The notes: generated by a model not told the origin, from the sequence alone. A stretch of 64,000 nucleotides of DNA from Sipunculus nudus (GCA_026874595.1 CM049309.1:21362033-21426032); one strand, 5' to 3'; shown: positions 45,701 through 57,459, numbered from the stretch's first letter. Numbers and translations are program-made.

Positions 45701-48700
45701 CAAAGGTGGCCTCTAGTAGGAGACACCTGTGCTCACTACTGGTGACCATTCCAGTGTTAACCATTTATCCTGATGGGAATTCTGATATGAACTGGAAGTT
45801 AGTCAGTTGGATTTTTAACCTCAATTAGTGTACATAAGAATTCCCAAGTAAACTGGTAAGAGTTCCAAACTGAGCTGGATTCTCGTGTTAACTGTGAAAA
45901 TATAAACAATATCGTCCTGGAAACAACCTGTACCTCAATCTTGTGTTTCACTTATTATTTTAGTTTCCTTTGAACATACATGTATTATGAATATGTCACC
46001 AGCCTAGCTGTCTTGTACTGTTTTGTCCTGTCTCATCATTTAACTGAAGCAGGTGGTCATGAGGGTTTAAGGTGCACCTGGCCAAGTAGTTTGCCTTTTA
46101 ACCAGCATAAATATCAGCAATTGCATGCTGGCCCTGTTTGATTTCTGTGTGAAGCCCTGTGTGTGTGTTATTTTATGAAAGTTGGTGACAAGTGAACAGC
46201 TGATATGAAACAAATACATCCTAGGACCTCAGGCTGAACAGTAATGGATCTAGGCATTACCACTACATGTTTAGGTCTTTTACTGATATTAATGTCACAA
46301 AATCCAGATTATTTATAACTATGGCTGGTCCCAGGTCTTTACTTCAAGGACAAACCTTACATCACATGCATAACTAATGATGTAATACAGTGCCCTGCCA
46401 TAGTGAATACTATGTTAAATCTTGTATCAGCTCCAAAATATTAGATTAATATTGATGTCACAGCCTGGTTTTATTTGATAGAATGTTCTTGTAAAGCAGT
46501 TCTGATTACATCTACAAATGGAGTTGCCTTCATTTTGAGTTATTTATTACTGTTATATTGTTTATCAGTTATCTAATCACTGAGTTAATCATTCACTAGG
46601 TAATTCTTCCTGCAGAGCTTGCAAGAATTCACACTGCTTTACTTTCATGAAAGACAGGCTCATAGTTTGCTGGAAATGGACTGATTTTGACTCATGGTAG
46701 TTTGTACTTGTACGATTTATACCCATAATTATGGAGTTTTTTTTTTTAATTTATTTATTTTGTTGAAAATATGGCTTTAATAATTAGAATTGAATTAATG
46801 TACTTTGTAGGGATCTCCAAAAGAATATTTATTAATAAGTGGTATTTCTTGTGAAGACATGACAACAATGGGATTTCAAAAACTAAATCTGCAAAAGTAA
46901 ATGAAACTTCTGCATTTAACATTAAACATAATCCTGTATGCAACCATCATGCAGTATATTGTGAGTATGAGGAATACTAAGATGTTTGTGTAAAAACTAT
47001 ATGATACAGTTAATTATTCACAGATATCTTAGTCCTCAACATCTCAGTAATGTATCTAGTCTCTCATGTATGTGACAATATTGTACCTCTATAGGGTTGC
47101 AGAGATTGTTTGCTGTTGGTAAGTTTTCTGATAGTGCCTTGTTATGAATAAATTTTGTGGACAGATAAGGTAAAACCCATTAAATAAATGACCTTTTAAA
47201 ACTCTGGAGGTAATCCAAACATCATTATGTAGTTACAGAATTGTTCACCATTACGAATTAGGGTAATGGTATCAGGTTGCTTAAATGTATCTTCAGCCCT
47301 GAATCCCACTGCCATAAGTCCAAACCAAGCAACCTGTATTTGTTACCTTACCACTGCCACAGAATGTGAGATAAAACCTTATTTTACATCTAGCAAATGC
47401 TCTATTTCTGGACAGAATTAATTCACACTCACAATACACACTTTAGAGTTATACTAACATGAATTATAGATGTCTAAAATAAGGCATCCTTTAACATACT
47501 TGCCAGCTCACCAGAATATCATGACTGTATATAAATTTTTACTATCCAGTTCAGTTACATGAGTCACCACAGTATCTCAACACATCAATAGCTTCATTAG
47601 TAGTATACTTTTAAAGGAGCAGAGCTTCCCCAGACCAAATGGGATCCATGACACATTTAATACCTATAGCACTTACAATTCATATCACACAGTCTTTCTC
47701 TCATCCTAAAGATCTGCAGTAAGGTTTATATATTAACAATAACCCAAAGAGATAAGTAAATTTTGTTGAACATCAAAAAGAACCATGTGACACTCATTTA
47801 CTCATATAATACTTAGTTCACACATCTTGAGCAAATCAGTTCGTGACAATATTTTATAAGAATCGAGGGTTCACATGGCAACCCAAAGCATTCAAAAGGA
47901 AATAATTAACAACATTTTGGCAATAGCCAAGATAGGATGTGGCCAATGAAGAAGATGAATTGCAGTCAACAGTATTGTGGGAGCCTTTTTCAAAAATAAT
48001 AGATATATCAGATTTAAATACATGTACATAAATTTATATCTGAATCTAAGTTATCTAAATAAGAGTCTGTCTTGAAATGCAATATTGTGCATCATTACTG
48101 TGCAATGGTTGAGAGGAAGTCATGTATAATCACAACTTTATTTCAAATTAATGAAAGGAGAATGCAGAAAGAATAGAGTCCACGCAATCGTGACTAAGCC
48201 CTAATAATTATTTATGTATTATTTCTAAATTATTTGCTTTGTGATTTCTCCCCAGTCCTTGCTTTATTTGCTGAAAACAAGTTTGATACTGTGTAGCAAT
48301 TAGTGTCATGATTATAAACCTTGGCTGGTAATCAAGACAACATGAAAATATGTATATGCACAATGGGCCATATGAAGTAATATTTGTTTCATATATCATG
48401 CACTATTTGAGCTAGTTTGGGTCTGGTGAAAATAATACACTTTTAAAATGTTTTGGGCATTGCAGATTAATCAAACTGGTTTCATACCGTATTATGAGTT
48501 CACACGGCATTTAGCAAAACAGCAGGTGTACATTTCATACGTGAAACAATGTAGCAACATGATGACAGAAGCCTTCATTCATCTGCTGTGAACAAATAGC
48601 TGCTTCAAAACTAGATGGAAATGTTTTAGATTGCAGTGTGAACACTAAATTTGCATTAAAAATGGTTTCAATCCATTCTGTATTTGCTGTAAAGAAGGGA

Positions 48701-51700
48701 TATTAAAGCACTGAAAGGGTTTCCTTGACCCAAAATTTTAAGCTATTAAACTTGCTTTTCCTTGCGTGGGTGGATCGTAAAAATTGCTTTATCTGGGCTT
48801 GGAATATATTATAATTCAAAATTCATTTCATGTTTTTGGAGTGACTGTGAGGTTCTACTGAGATTTCATTAGATTGTTTTAAAAAGTTGGTATTTAAATG
48901 AGGACCTGCCACTCAAAGTCCTTACTTTTTACCCTAGCAGGATACCAACCAAGTTAAACACATTAAGCTAAGCTTTATGTAATTCCATATCCCACCACAT
49001 CTGGTAGATGACTGTATACATTTCTGATTGTCTGCAGGGCCCAAGGCTGGCTAGACCGTAAGCAAGAATCTGTTTTCTGCAGTGATTAATTCTTCCAACA
49101 GTCATCATGTCTGAATCGCATATCAAACAGTCTTCATTTCTTGGGAAAAACTAATTAACCCTTCATTTATGTGTACCTTTATAAGGGCGTCAGATGCTGA
49201 CCAGAATGACAGCTGTAAAATGTGGAATGATGGAGACTACTTCACTGCCAAAGTATAGCAATTTTGTTTGGTAAACACCGAGTTTGAACCTGAGCTAATA
49301 ATTGTTAATAATAATTGTTAAAAGTCCTGTTATAATTTTAAACATCATTTATGAAAATAAATCAAACATTGAGACATTTCTTATTTCAGAATCAATTACT
49401 GGTTTGAGCAAATCAAGAGATTGGTAATCAGTTCAGCTATAAATTCCACTTCCTGTGAAACTGGAAAATTTTGAGCATTTTCATGCAGTGTTGTCCATAT
49501 TTTTATAAACCCCACCCTAAACTCCATGCCAATTTTCCTGCTAATTCCAAAGTAAATTGAGTTTTTAAAAGAATATAATTCTTGAATCAGGGTGATTTTT
49601 TATGGTAAGTTAGGTCCCCAAAAACGTTCTTTTCTTATATGCCTTATTGTGATGTATGAGATAGTTGTCCTTTGTAACTGAGCATTTGAAATTGAAAGAG
49701 GAACAAGGCCTACAGGCTAATGCGAACCTGTGCATTGGGAAATACACTAGGTATAATGCTTCAATGCTGGACCATTACTTTTCATGTATATGAACAATGC
49801 AAGTACTAAACATTTTGAATAAGAAACAATTACACAAACATCACTGCTGAAATTCTGGCAAGGGTGCACACAACACAAAAAGATTGTAGCTGGCACCACC
49901 AGTCTTGTATACAACGAAGCTATCAGAGATATACACATATATGCCAATTATCAGACTGATATATCAAACCCCTCCTGAAAAATAAGCAGGGACACACATT
50001 GTGCAAAAATTATTGTAGGTGCACCACCAGTCTTATATACAACAAAGCTATTCGATATGTATAAATATGCCCAATTTCAGGCTGATATATCAAATTCCTC
50101 TGTAGAAATAAGCAGGCACATACACTGTGCAAAAGTCAATGTACATGGCACCACCTGTCCTTTTTATGAGGATACCATCAAAGACGCATAGACAGGTCAA
50201 AATATCAGTCCAATACATCAAACTTCCCCAGAGTTTGATGCACTGGGCTGACAAGGCTTAGGTGAGTGGGACAAATTGCTGCCTCAAGCTACTGCACTGA
50301 GTGAACTCTTGACCTGCACCTTGCTAGACTGAGTGAACTTTTGACCTGTACCTGGCTGCACTGAGTGAACTCTTGACCTGTTGCATAATCTGACACAGTT
50401 GGCAGTCTGCCAAAGCTATAAATAGATTCAGGCTGAACTTTGGTGCCAAATATGATGCAGTGAGCAGTCTGACAAAGCTATAAATAGAATGCAGCTACTG
50501 CACTGAGTAAATTCTTGACCTATACCTGGCTGCATTTCTTCCAATCCTGGCACTGTGCCAATACTATTTATAGATCTGACATCATTTTGGCTAATGGCCA
50601 ACATCAAGGCACTGGCAATCTGCCAAAGGTAAACCAAGTGCTGCCATCTGTACACAAAAGTGGTCTCTTCTTGAAATATCTTTGAAATTTATTTTCCAAA
50701 TACAAAATGCTTTTCAGCTGACTTTTTATAAAAAAAGAAAACAGGAATATATGTAAAATTATTATGGATGCATACTGAATGCTAAATGAAAATACAAATA
50801 TATCTCATTGATGGCAAATTCTTGAATTTAGTTGAGTAGGAATACCAATTATTTATAATCCACGTAGAGTTGTCTTTATATAGCCACAGAGAGCTGAAAA
50901 TCCATGATTGAAACATTGCCTGGTATGATAAATAACTTCAATCATAAATCTAAATTTGTTTTAAAAGCTTTTAAAAAACTTTTTTGTCAATATTAACCAA
51001 AGATAACCTGAAATCTAAATGTCTAGTGGCATGATGTAATAGATGCTGATAAACTGGTGCCAGGCTAGATGTAACAGCATCAAACAGCTAACATATATGG
51101 TAAAATGACTCAATTCAATCTCCATAATTCAGCCAAAATCATTCATGTTGAACCATTAATGACAATTATTATAAGAATTATAGGAATTATTCTTGTTAAA
51201 TATTTAACAAACTGGCTTCAGTGGCATCGGTAGAAAAAATGTTTTGCAGGTTTATAACTCATGTAGGACAATACAGCAAACTGGCTAAGTTCAGCTTGAC
51301 GTAACTCAGCCAAAAAGCACTGAACCAAAACCATTTTAACAAACTTGAATTATCAACATCTGAGGATAATTAATGTGTGAAATTTAAGATTTTGGCCCAG
51401 TGGTTTTTGATAAGAAGATCTTTGTAGCCACTGAGCTAAAATGGGCTGTTATGGCATATGACTAAATTCAGCTTCCCATATATTAGCCAAAAGTCACTGA
51501 AAAGAGACCATTTGAACAAACTTCAGAAAGCACTAGCCTAGGATCATTTCTGTGCAATATTAAACATTTTCTCCATATGGTTTCAGAGATAAAGTTTTTT
51601 GTAGCCCTAAGTGTGATACAGGCACTGATGACCCTGTACAAAAAAGGCCGATGCAGGTGGCGCCACCAATACCTCACTTTCAGATATGACCTATGTGACC

Positions 51701-54066
51701 AACATTGGCTTAAATTTGGTGATGAAAGCTACAGCTGTTTCTTCTTAAATTTAAATTTAATATGCTTTTTTGCACAGTTAATAAAGTTCAACCTCCTGTA
51801 TCTCAGCCAAAAACTCTGAACTGGAACCATTCGAAAAAACTTGAGAAAGATTGTTCCAGGGATCATTTCTGTGAAATATTGGACAATTTTGTTGAACAGT
51901 TTCAGAGAAGAAGGTTTTTTAAAGCTTTTTTAGCTTTTTCCCTATAAAATCTAAGAAATTGCAGTTAAAAAAAAAAAAAAAATCTGATATAGTTTTTTGG
52001 ATGACTGATTATTTGCAAAAAATTTGGTGATGCTAGCTCCTGCCGTTTTTGATATAGCTATGGTTAACGTACAGACGACGGACGATGCACAACAGACGAC
52101 GGACGCCGCCACACCATCGCATAAGCTTACAGGTTCGCTAAAAAAACAACTTGATAAAATCTCATAGGATCTAACCTTTCGTTCAAATTCTGCTTTTACA
52201 ACTTTTTTACTTAGCAACTTGAAGTTACAATTTTACTCACTGATATGCCCCTCTCAGAGATATATTGAATGATTAGAACAAAATCCTTACTGTTCTCATT
52301 GCTATAGACAGATAAGACCATTTCAAAATGAAATGCTCTTCAGTTCCATATCACATATCAATTATGTATGGCCACAAGTGAAGTGTACTTTATGAAATTA
52401 TTTGCCAATACACCTTTGTGCGTGTCTGTCAAACTGAAGAGACCCCACCTAAGGACACAAACACACTGAGTCACACAGGCAATGTAAGGAATTACACAAT
52501 GTTCCTGGTGGGGTTACAGCTGGACTGGTGCCTGTATATACTTATTTATATATACAGCAGTAATCAAGGAGCTCTCACCATGGTAAAACCACAACACCAT
52601 CACATGGTCAATATTTCATCTGCTAGATGCACTTAAGTGAAGGTGCAACCATATATCATGTAAAAATTTTACATATATAGGGGGAAACACATCATCTGTC
52701 ACATAAAATTACCCACTAAGAGACATTGTTAAGGTTTAACTATAAAAATTTCATGCACATCAGTTTGTATTCTGACCAAATGCACATTATATATAACAAT
52801 TATGAATGTAATCAATCACTGCTGAGCTTCTCTTCCTCGGTTATCATATCTGACCAATAGAACCATTTGAATGTATTAAACATTTATGGTTTCCTCCTTG
52901 AGTTGATGCAGGATTTCCTCAGTTTTGCGTTACTTCGGAATTATCAGCGTTGAAAATAAACAAGAAAAATAAACAAGCGAAAAGCATGGAGTTGATTTAT
53001 ACCATAATTCAAAATAGATTTCACATCATTTTGGTGGCCAATGAAATTAAATCAAAACCATTCCAAAACATTTCATGCACTGAAAGTAGGATGCAGGTTT
53101 TAACAGGTTTGTTGTGGACCTCACATTTGGGTGTACAAAATCAAAGCAAAACAAATACTTTCATGTGGATCAACATATGGCAACACAGTAGTTACACTTG
53201 TGTACTGGGTTTGGTGCTTTTCAACATATATGCCTTCAGGCCCTTCACAATTTGAGTAGGTTCAAAAAGTGAAATCCAAATTGATCTGATTTTAACCCAT
53301 TTATTTCAAAACCACCTCTTGAACAGATTGGAAAAACATTTGGTTCTATTACTTGACAATTAATTTGTGCTGTCACAAAATGTTTTGAAACAATTTTTCA
53401 AACATTTGAGTGAAATGTTCAAAGGGGCATCCATAAATTTCTGCCATGTCAACTACTAAAACCAAGATTCATGTTAGGATAAATAAATGTCAAAATGCAC
53501 GGACGGTTCAGCCATCAAACCACTGCTGTATATGAGCACTAAAGAACCATTCCACCACATAATCTTGGAAAAAACAAAACACTTTCTTGTGAACTTGGTT
53601 GTTTTACAGGGGTCTGTCACAATTAAGAAACATAAGTGATATTTTCAGTTCGTGAGTTGTGAGCAAGTCACTATGGTAACCATTATGACGTTACAATTGT
53701 CACTATGGTATTTAAGTCTGCTATTGGATAATGTTATTGGGATGAGTCCCCTGGCTTTCAGGGTAGCTATGGAGGCTGAGAGGACACAGTTTATCATGTG
53801 ATAAATGTACTAGCTGCCCTGGAACTGGGACAAATCAAGTGCAGGTAATGAACTGGTGTCAGGTTTCATGCAGGATACATCATAGTGTACAGTGCAGTCT
53901 TTGATATTACAAAATTAATAATTGAATACTGAGTAGTTTTAAGGACACTCTGCAGAACTAGATCACTTTCACTTTGATGCTGAGATTAACACGATTGTGA
54001 TGAAGATGAACTTACCGCAGGTTGCTGCATACAACAGCTGAAGCAGATTAAAACTTCTCCCGCCAT
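33688..54066 (-). CDS. CDC42SE2: CDC42 small effector protein (CDC42SE/SPEC), complete
   Basis: Small Cdc42-binding adaptor of the membrane cortex; relatives bind GTP-Cdc42 through a CRIB motif and affect actin organisation. Join on the minus strand: 54066-54016, 34522-34424, 33795-33688, all GT-AG, phase 0 throughout, 85 residues plus TGA (human members are about 79-84). The N-terminus [17 protein letters not shown] carries C8, C11 and C12, equivalent to the palmitoylated cysteines of the family. Next comes basic PKRRR and the CRIB core [20 protein letters not shown]. The tail [11 protein letters not shown] matches the conserved Q-x-QM-x-SKGGY of CDC42SE2. The ATG has a good context (A at -3, G at +4). 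It is closer to SE2 than SE1, but an invertebrate probably has one pre-duplication orthologue. It converges with SPPL2. Confidence 0.95.
34424..34522 (-). CDS. CDC42SE2: CDC42SE exon 2, CRIB motif
   Basis: Acceptor TTTTTGTTTTGCAG, donor GTATGT, 33 codons. The polybasic PKRRR is followed by the CRIB core; I6, P14, F17, H19, H22 and G24 of the exon product fit I-S-x-P-x-x-F-x-H-x-x-H-(V/I)-G, with Thr in place of the Ser. This exon gives the identification of the gene. Confidence 0.95.
34523..36765 (-). other. CDC42SE long intron, 3' part
   Basis: AT-rich intron. It includes a perfect 24-bp palindrome at 36055-36078 (ATTCATGAATGCATTCATGAAT core). No other feature is recognised. Confidence 0.5.
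36766..37872 (-). repeat. Family A-like element, reverse orientation, with ~675-bp internal duplication
   Basis: The right edge reads, on the minus strand, TTTTTAGCTCAACTGACTAT then AGTCATCTGAGCTATAGTCG and a (GTCC)n tract (plus 37760-37820), the same end type as at 5526. Inside, 36766-37025 and 37440-37704 are imperfect direct copies offset by about 675 bp (TTTTACAAA(G/A)TGCATTATG, GTGGTTTTGATATTAGGCAG, GGGGACATCTA-like blocks). The two similar ~70-codon minus-strand open frames are by-products of this duplication. Confidence 0.75.
37873..39171 (-). other. CDC42SE intron, no supported feature
   Basis: Only a short duplicated phrase, TTTAAATACTGGTATCTCTC at about 38037 and 38061, stands out. 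Confidence 0.45.
39172..39482 (+). repeat. Dispersed repeat family D, copy 3
   Basis: Best preserved of the three copies: AACAGCAATGTTGACAAACA at the left, GGTAGGTTGCATATATGCGG, GTCACTTGTTGCAAAACGCC, and a right end TTGGGCCCCTTTA. Compare 17705-18015 and the complement of 2588-2815. Confidence 0.75.
39486..39765 (+). repeat. ~43-bp minisatellite, left part
   Basis: AGGGTTAATGTATGTA and GATCATGGAAATTAA phrases recur every 40-47 bp (39486, 39532, 39568, 39615, 39657, 39697, 39730). The same array resumes at about 42254 after the inserted element. Confidence 0.8.
40138..40975 (+). mobile_element. Nested element with ~175-bp tandem units (family C)
   Basis: The left edge AACTAGATGTGTTGGAATGA precedes ACCCCGCCTGGGGCAAATAA; the right edge is GACGGATGGACGGAATAACG then ATGCCCCGGCCACTTATGAG. 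Four units recur at about 40290, 40465, 40640 and 40820 (TCATTATCTGCCCACACACC, AAATTTTCTAAGTTTAGGAG). It lies within the long-TIR element, so it is the youngest of three layers. Small open frames across it repeat with the unit and are not genes. Confidence 0.8.
40976..41894 (-). other. Interior of long-TIR element
   Basis: AT-rich, no open frame resembling a transposase and no other recognisable feature. Confidence 0.45.
42254..42470 (+). repeat. ~43-bp minisatellite, right part
   Basis: AGTAAACGGTTAATGTATGT, GGATCATGGAAAATAAAGAG and AGTAAAGGGTTAATGTATGT continue the array seen at 39486-39765. Confidence 0.75.
42471..44710 (-). other. CDC42SE intron, no supported feature
   Basis: Unique-looking AT-rich sequence; nothing recognised on either strand. 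Confidence 0.45.
44715..44800 (+). repeat. Possible tRNA-derived SINE
   Basis: GGTGTTGCAGTGGTCATGAT followed by GGGAGTTCGAGTCTTGCC resembles A- and B-box spacing of a tRNA promoter and is followed by an A/T-rich tail (TTTTTTTTTAAACAAAAAAC). No cloverleaf can be drawn. Confidence 0.35.
44801..49840 (-). other. CDC42SE intron, no supported feature
   Basis: About 5 kb of AT-rich intron. The overlapping small frames at 45268-45544 on both strands show no family resemblance. A poly-T run lies at 46738-46748. Confidence 0.45.
49845..50245. repeat. ~120-bp repeat, three units
   Basis: GCACCACCAG(T)CTT(G/A)TATACAAC at about 49892 and 50021 and GGCACCACCTGTCC at 50137, each followed by an AAAGCTAT...CTGATATATCAAA block and AAATAAGCAGG-CACA. 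Diverged tandem repeats of a dispersed element. Confidence 0.65.
50285..50640. repeat. ~32-bp units plus duplicated CAGTCTG-CAAAGCTATAAATAG block
   Basis: CACTGAGTGAACTCTTGACC recurs at about 50295, 50326 (GACTGAGTGAACTTTTGACC), 50358 and 50497. The block CAGTCTG(C/A)CAAAGCTATAAATAGA occurs at about 50404 and 50466. Confidence 0.65.
51120..52150 (+). repeat. Dispersed element with ~177-bp units and GACGACGGAC end
   Basis: The block TCAGCCAAAA-(A)-CACTGAA...ACCATTT recurs at about 51131, 51307, 51484 and 51804 (spacings near 177, 177 and 320). The right end is GTACAGACGACGGACGATGC and GACGCCGCCACACCATCGCA. Organisation is like family A; no coding region. Confidence 0.6.
52151..54015 (-). other. 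CDC42SE intron, 5' part
   Basis: No supported feature, apart from a phrase at 53670-53720 (ACTATGGTAACCATTATGAC, TGGTATTTAAGTCTGC) that resembles 23785-23835 and is probably a dispersed-repeat remnant. Confidence 0.4.
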
Positions 54067-54311
54067 TATCTTCAAATCCAGTCACGTATATTTACAGCAA
54101 AACTCCGGCTAAAGCTGAGGACCTCTGTACCATACAGAGTCTCTTTACAGGTAAATCCAGTAGTTTGTAGGTGATACTTTATCCGATTACTATGGTCACT
54201 ATCACAGTCTGATACAGCCTGGCAGCTTCCTGTTGAGTGTCTGCAGGACTGCTGCAGCAACTTGGTAGAATCTTACACGACCTGATCAATGCTGGTCTCT
54301 CTCACCATGGC
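54016..54311 (-). CDS. CDC42SE2: CDC42SE exon with start codon and 5' UTR
   Basis: A possible acceptor TAATTACTTTCAG precedes 54311, and the donor GTAAGT follows 54016. Coding begins at ATG 54066-54064 and gives 17 codons. The 245-nt leader includes one short upstream ATG frame (54308-54273, 12 codons including the stop). The coding part is certain; the upstream acceptor is inferred from its polypyrimidine-AG and could be wrong. Confidence 0.85.
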
Positions 54312-54478
54312 CTGAAAGTAATTATATAATTATAATCCAGCTGGACTTTGTGTGAGCAGGTACTACAGTTCTACTTGAATAAACAAGGATAAGGGTTTGT
54401 CCTAGGACAATCATAATTGGATTTTGTCCCATGCATCGGGATCAATGATGAACCTACTAGATCAGAGTTTGCCCTGGG

Positions 54479-54545
54479 ATATAATATAATATAATACAAA
54501 ACAATACAATACAATGCAATACAAAATAATATATTGTAATATAAA
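54479..54545. repeat. Degenerate AATAC/AATAT microsatellite
   Basis: ATATAATATAATATAATACA, then ACAATACAATACAATGCAAT: an imperfect pentanucleotide tract of about 65 bp. Confidence 0.8.
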
Positions 54546-55018
54546 ACATAGAATAATTTGTTCACTGCTGACTATAAATAGCTTCAAAATAATAATCTGG
54601 CCTGCACAAAAAACATGATTTACACAAAACATGCAACACAGCAGTCTCCTGAATATGGAATTATCAAGGCCTGTATGAGTGGCCTAGATAATCAGATAAA
54701 ATCTGAAAAAATAACACTAAATAATTGTTTGTATTCCTAGTTGGCTAGTCCTAGTCATGTTATCATGACATATTTATGAAAATTATCATGTTATGGCCTA
54801 TGCTTGCTTGCAAATATATACAATATGTACACCATCCAGTTGTGGTATACAATCATGCTGTCATGCAGAAAATGAATTATCGCCATGGCACACAGGCAGC
54901 TTGTCAAGAATACAGCCGTGATGAGCGTGGTTTTGTCGTGATTACAGTTTACAACATGCACAATATTGTGGCATACACCACAGACACAAGGGTATCTAAA
55001 TTTCTTTGCCATGAAAAC
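54546..55018. other. Upstream of CDC42SE start exon, nothing recognised
   Basis: AT-rich sequence without supported features; it would be intron or upstream sequence depending on where transcription begins. Confidence 0.4.
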
Positions 55019-55021
55019 TAA

Positions 55022-55313
55022 GGCCAAAAAAAATAAAAGGTATGGTTCTCAGGCACCGCCCGCGTCAATTTTTACCCCCCGCATCAACAATTTTTATTTT
55101 GATTTTTATCTTTCAAGAAGATGAATATTACAATTTATGTAGTGCTTTTCCCTGTTTTGCAAAAAAAAAAAAATTGTTATTTTCATACTTTTCCCTGGTC
55201 ATATGATATTTTTATGGAGACACTCAAAAAAAGGTCAAAAATAAAATACCGCCCGCCCGCACTGATTTCTGAAAAAAAGTGCCTGAGAACCATACCTTAT
55301 TTTTTTTTTGGCC
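55022..55313. mobile_element. PIF/Harbinger-type MITE, TAA duplication
   Basis: The 292-bp element begins GGCCAAAAAAAATAAAAGG and ends with the complement. TIRs are about 35 bp (including GGTATGGTTCTCAGGCAC), identical except for A-run length. TAA lies on both sides (55019-55021 and 55314-55316), the 3-bp TWA duplication typical of PIF/Harbinger. The interior is non-coding with two CCGCCCGC-type patches. Confidence 0.88.
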
Positions 55314-55776
55314 TAACTGCATGTCCAATATATATAGCTAACATTTATCAACCTAACATGTCACATGTACCAAATTGTATCACTGCTCATTGGATACATG
55401 ATATATAACAATAACATACTGTTTGTAACTTGAGAGATATGAGTCATGTTTTGTTGCCCTGTCTAATACTAATGTAATCAAACTCATCTAAACTTTTTAA
55501 ATATATATATTTCTGGCTGATTAATAAAGATGTATGTGAATTCTATACACAAGTACACAACCATATCGGTACATAATACACTCATTGTGTCTTGTGACTT
55601 CTGACCTCATTAGATATGCACAGATTACACTAGGAATCACACTTAGGCAAGATATAATATCGGTTAATATTTTTGGTCACTTTATTAAGATTCATCATAT
55701 ATCTGTTGTCATGATGACCCCACAAAGGACAATGGTGACCTCTGACCTAATTAAATATGTGGGTACTTTGCCTATA

Positions 55777-57177
55777 CCGTAAAATCTCCACTTAAAACCG
55801 CGGTTTCATCAAGAAATTCAAAATCTTGAAATCAGGTTGATTTCCTGAAAGCACTGTGCGGTTTATACTAGAAGGGTTTCCTGAATATCTTCCTGACAGA
55901 CATCGTTTTTGGGCCGGCGCATGGGCGATAATATTGCAACTTTCGAAGGCTGTTCTTAGCATGCATTGGCGCCGTGTGTAAATGTATTATTTACGATTAT
56001 TTGTTATTTATAAATTAAATATTGCTGATTAGTTTTCGTGTGATAAATAACTTGTTATAAAATTTTGGTAATTGTCACCAAATAATACGTTTACAACAAC
56101 CCTGCTGTTACACACAGCGGTCCACTTCGTTGGGCATGGTCAAGCAAAATTGAAATAAAAGCCAACTTTAAACCCATTTGCGGCATTATTAAGCAATGAT
56201 TATTTGTTTAAAACGTAAAATGAATAAAAAGCTGACATCGTAAAGAGTCACACAATGGCAGACGATCGTTTTAAAATCAAGTTTGAGGGCCGCCATGTTG
56301 CTGAAACACCCCGGTATTCTGCTAAGAATATTTTGAACGGCTGTACGCGGTGGGCGGTAAATAGAACAGCCACCTATTTCGTCCCAGCGTGCCTTGCGCG
56401 AACACTGCCTTGACAAAATGGCTCTCCACACGGAAACTTTCTTCAGGAAAAAAACTTGCTAACCCGGACTGGCCACTTTAATTTTACCTTAAAATCACTC
56501 GTTTCCAAGCGTCATGTTTCCTATACGTGCGTATCTCGAAAAGGTAACTTCAGTTACTTTGATATTTAGTTAAGTTGACCAGCGATGTTTTCAAACGCAC
56601 CAGCAAATTGTGACATGGAGCGATGTCAACGTACGATGTGACGAAGATAATACAGAAGGAACCGGTATGAAAATGATTTGAATCTTCCGAGTAATTCCAG
56701 AAAATGGAATTTTCATCAAAAATTAAGATTTCAAAATATTACTTTTAGAATTAAAATATACAGTGACTTGAAATGGATCAGTAGAATATTTTTTCCAAAA
56801 TATAATGACAAATCAGTAGCAAACAAGAATACGGCACGGAATATAAAATCTGTATAAACAGGCAGAGGTTCACCGGCCCTTACGTCTTCCCAAACTTCAT
56901 GCTTGAGTGACCCTGCAAAAAAGTGTTATGATGTGTTTAAATAAAATGCCCAAGGAATTTTTAAAGTTGACAGGAATGGCCGAGTCACAACCTACGCGTG
57001 TTCATTTCTAGATGATTGCTTGATTGTCTTTTGTCAAATCATTCCGTAGCGAAAGTTGGTGCGGTTTTAAAGGGGGGTTCTTAGTATTTGAGCCCCTCGC
57101 GGTGTCTCGCCTGGAATTTCGGCGAAGTCTGGGTGCGGTTTTTATCGGAAGTGCGGTTTTAAGTGGAGATTTTACGG
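55777..57177. mobile_element. 1.4-kb TA-flanked TIR element, non-autonomous
   Basis: Perfect 25-bp TIRs (beginning CCGTAAAATCTCCACTTAAA) at 55777-55801 and 57153-57177, with TA on each side (55775-55776, 57178-57179). A GTGCGGTTT motif recurs near both ends (about 55857 on the left; 57059, 57133 and 57152 on the right), as expected for transposase binding sites. The interior is richer in CpG than its surroundings and has no long open frame. TA duplication points to the Tc1/mariner-pogo group; a non-coding derivative is likely. Confidence 0.88.
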
Positions 57178-57459
57178 TAATTGAACTTGGGCAAGATAAT
57201 CTATTGGCAAACAGGTATTGAGTTTTGTGAAAATCCATCAAAACCCTGGTAAGTTATTGTTGCGGCACTAAAAGTTATCTGATGTATGGACCATGGGTAA
57301 ATGTCAGATCTAAGACAAGCGTATAAAAATAATCATTTATCACATGTGTAAGAATACACACCTGTACAAAAATGACAGTAACAATGCACTGTACAGTAGC
57401 CTGAGATATCACCATCAGATAATGCAGTCCTGAAACCCAAACACTCCACTGAAAATAAG

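Noticed and set aside
54072-54260. 62-codon minus-strand frame just upstream of the CDC42SE start
   Set aside because: Its nominal start is TTG rather than ATG, it is out of frame with the gene, and the peptide resembles nothing; it is 5' UTR.
56189-56431. 80-codon minus-strand frame in the TA-flanked element
   Set aside because: No transposase motif; CpG-rich sequence simply has fewer stop codons.
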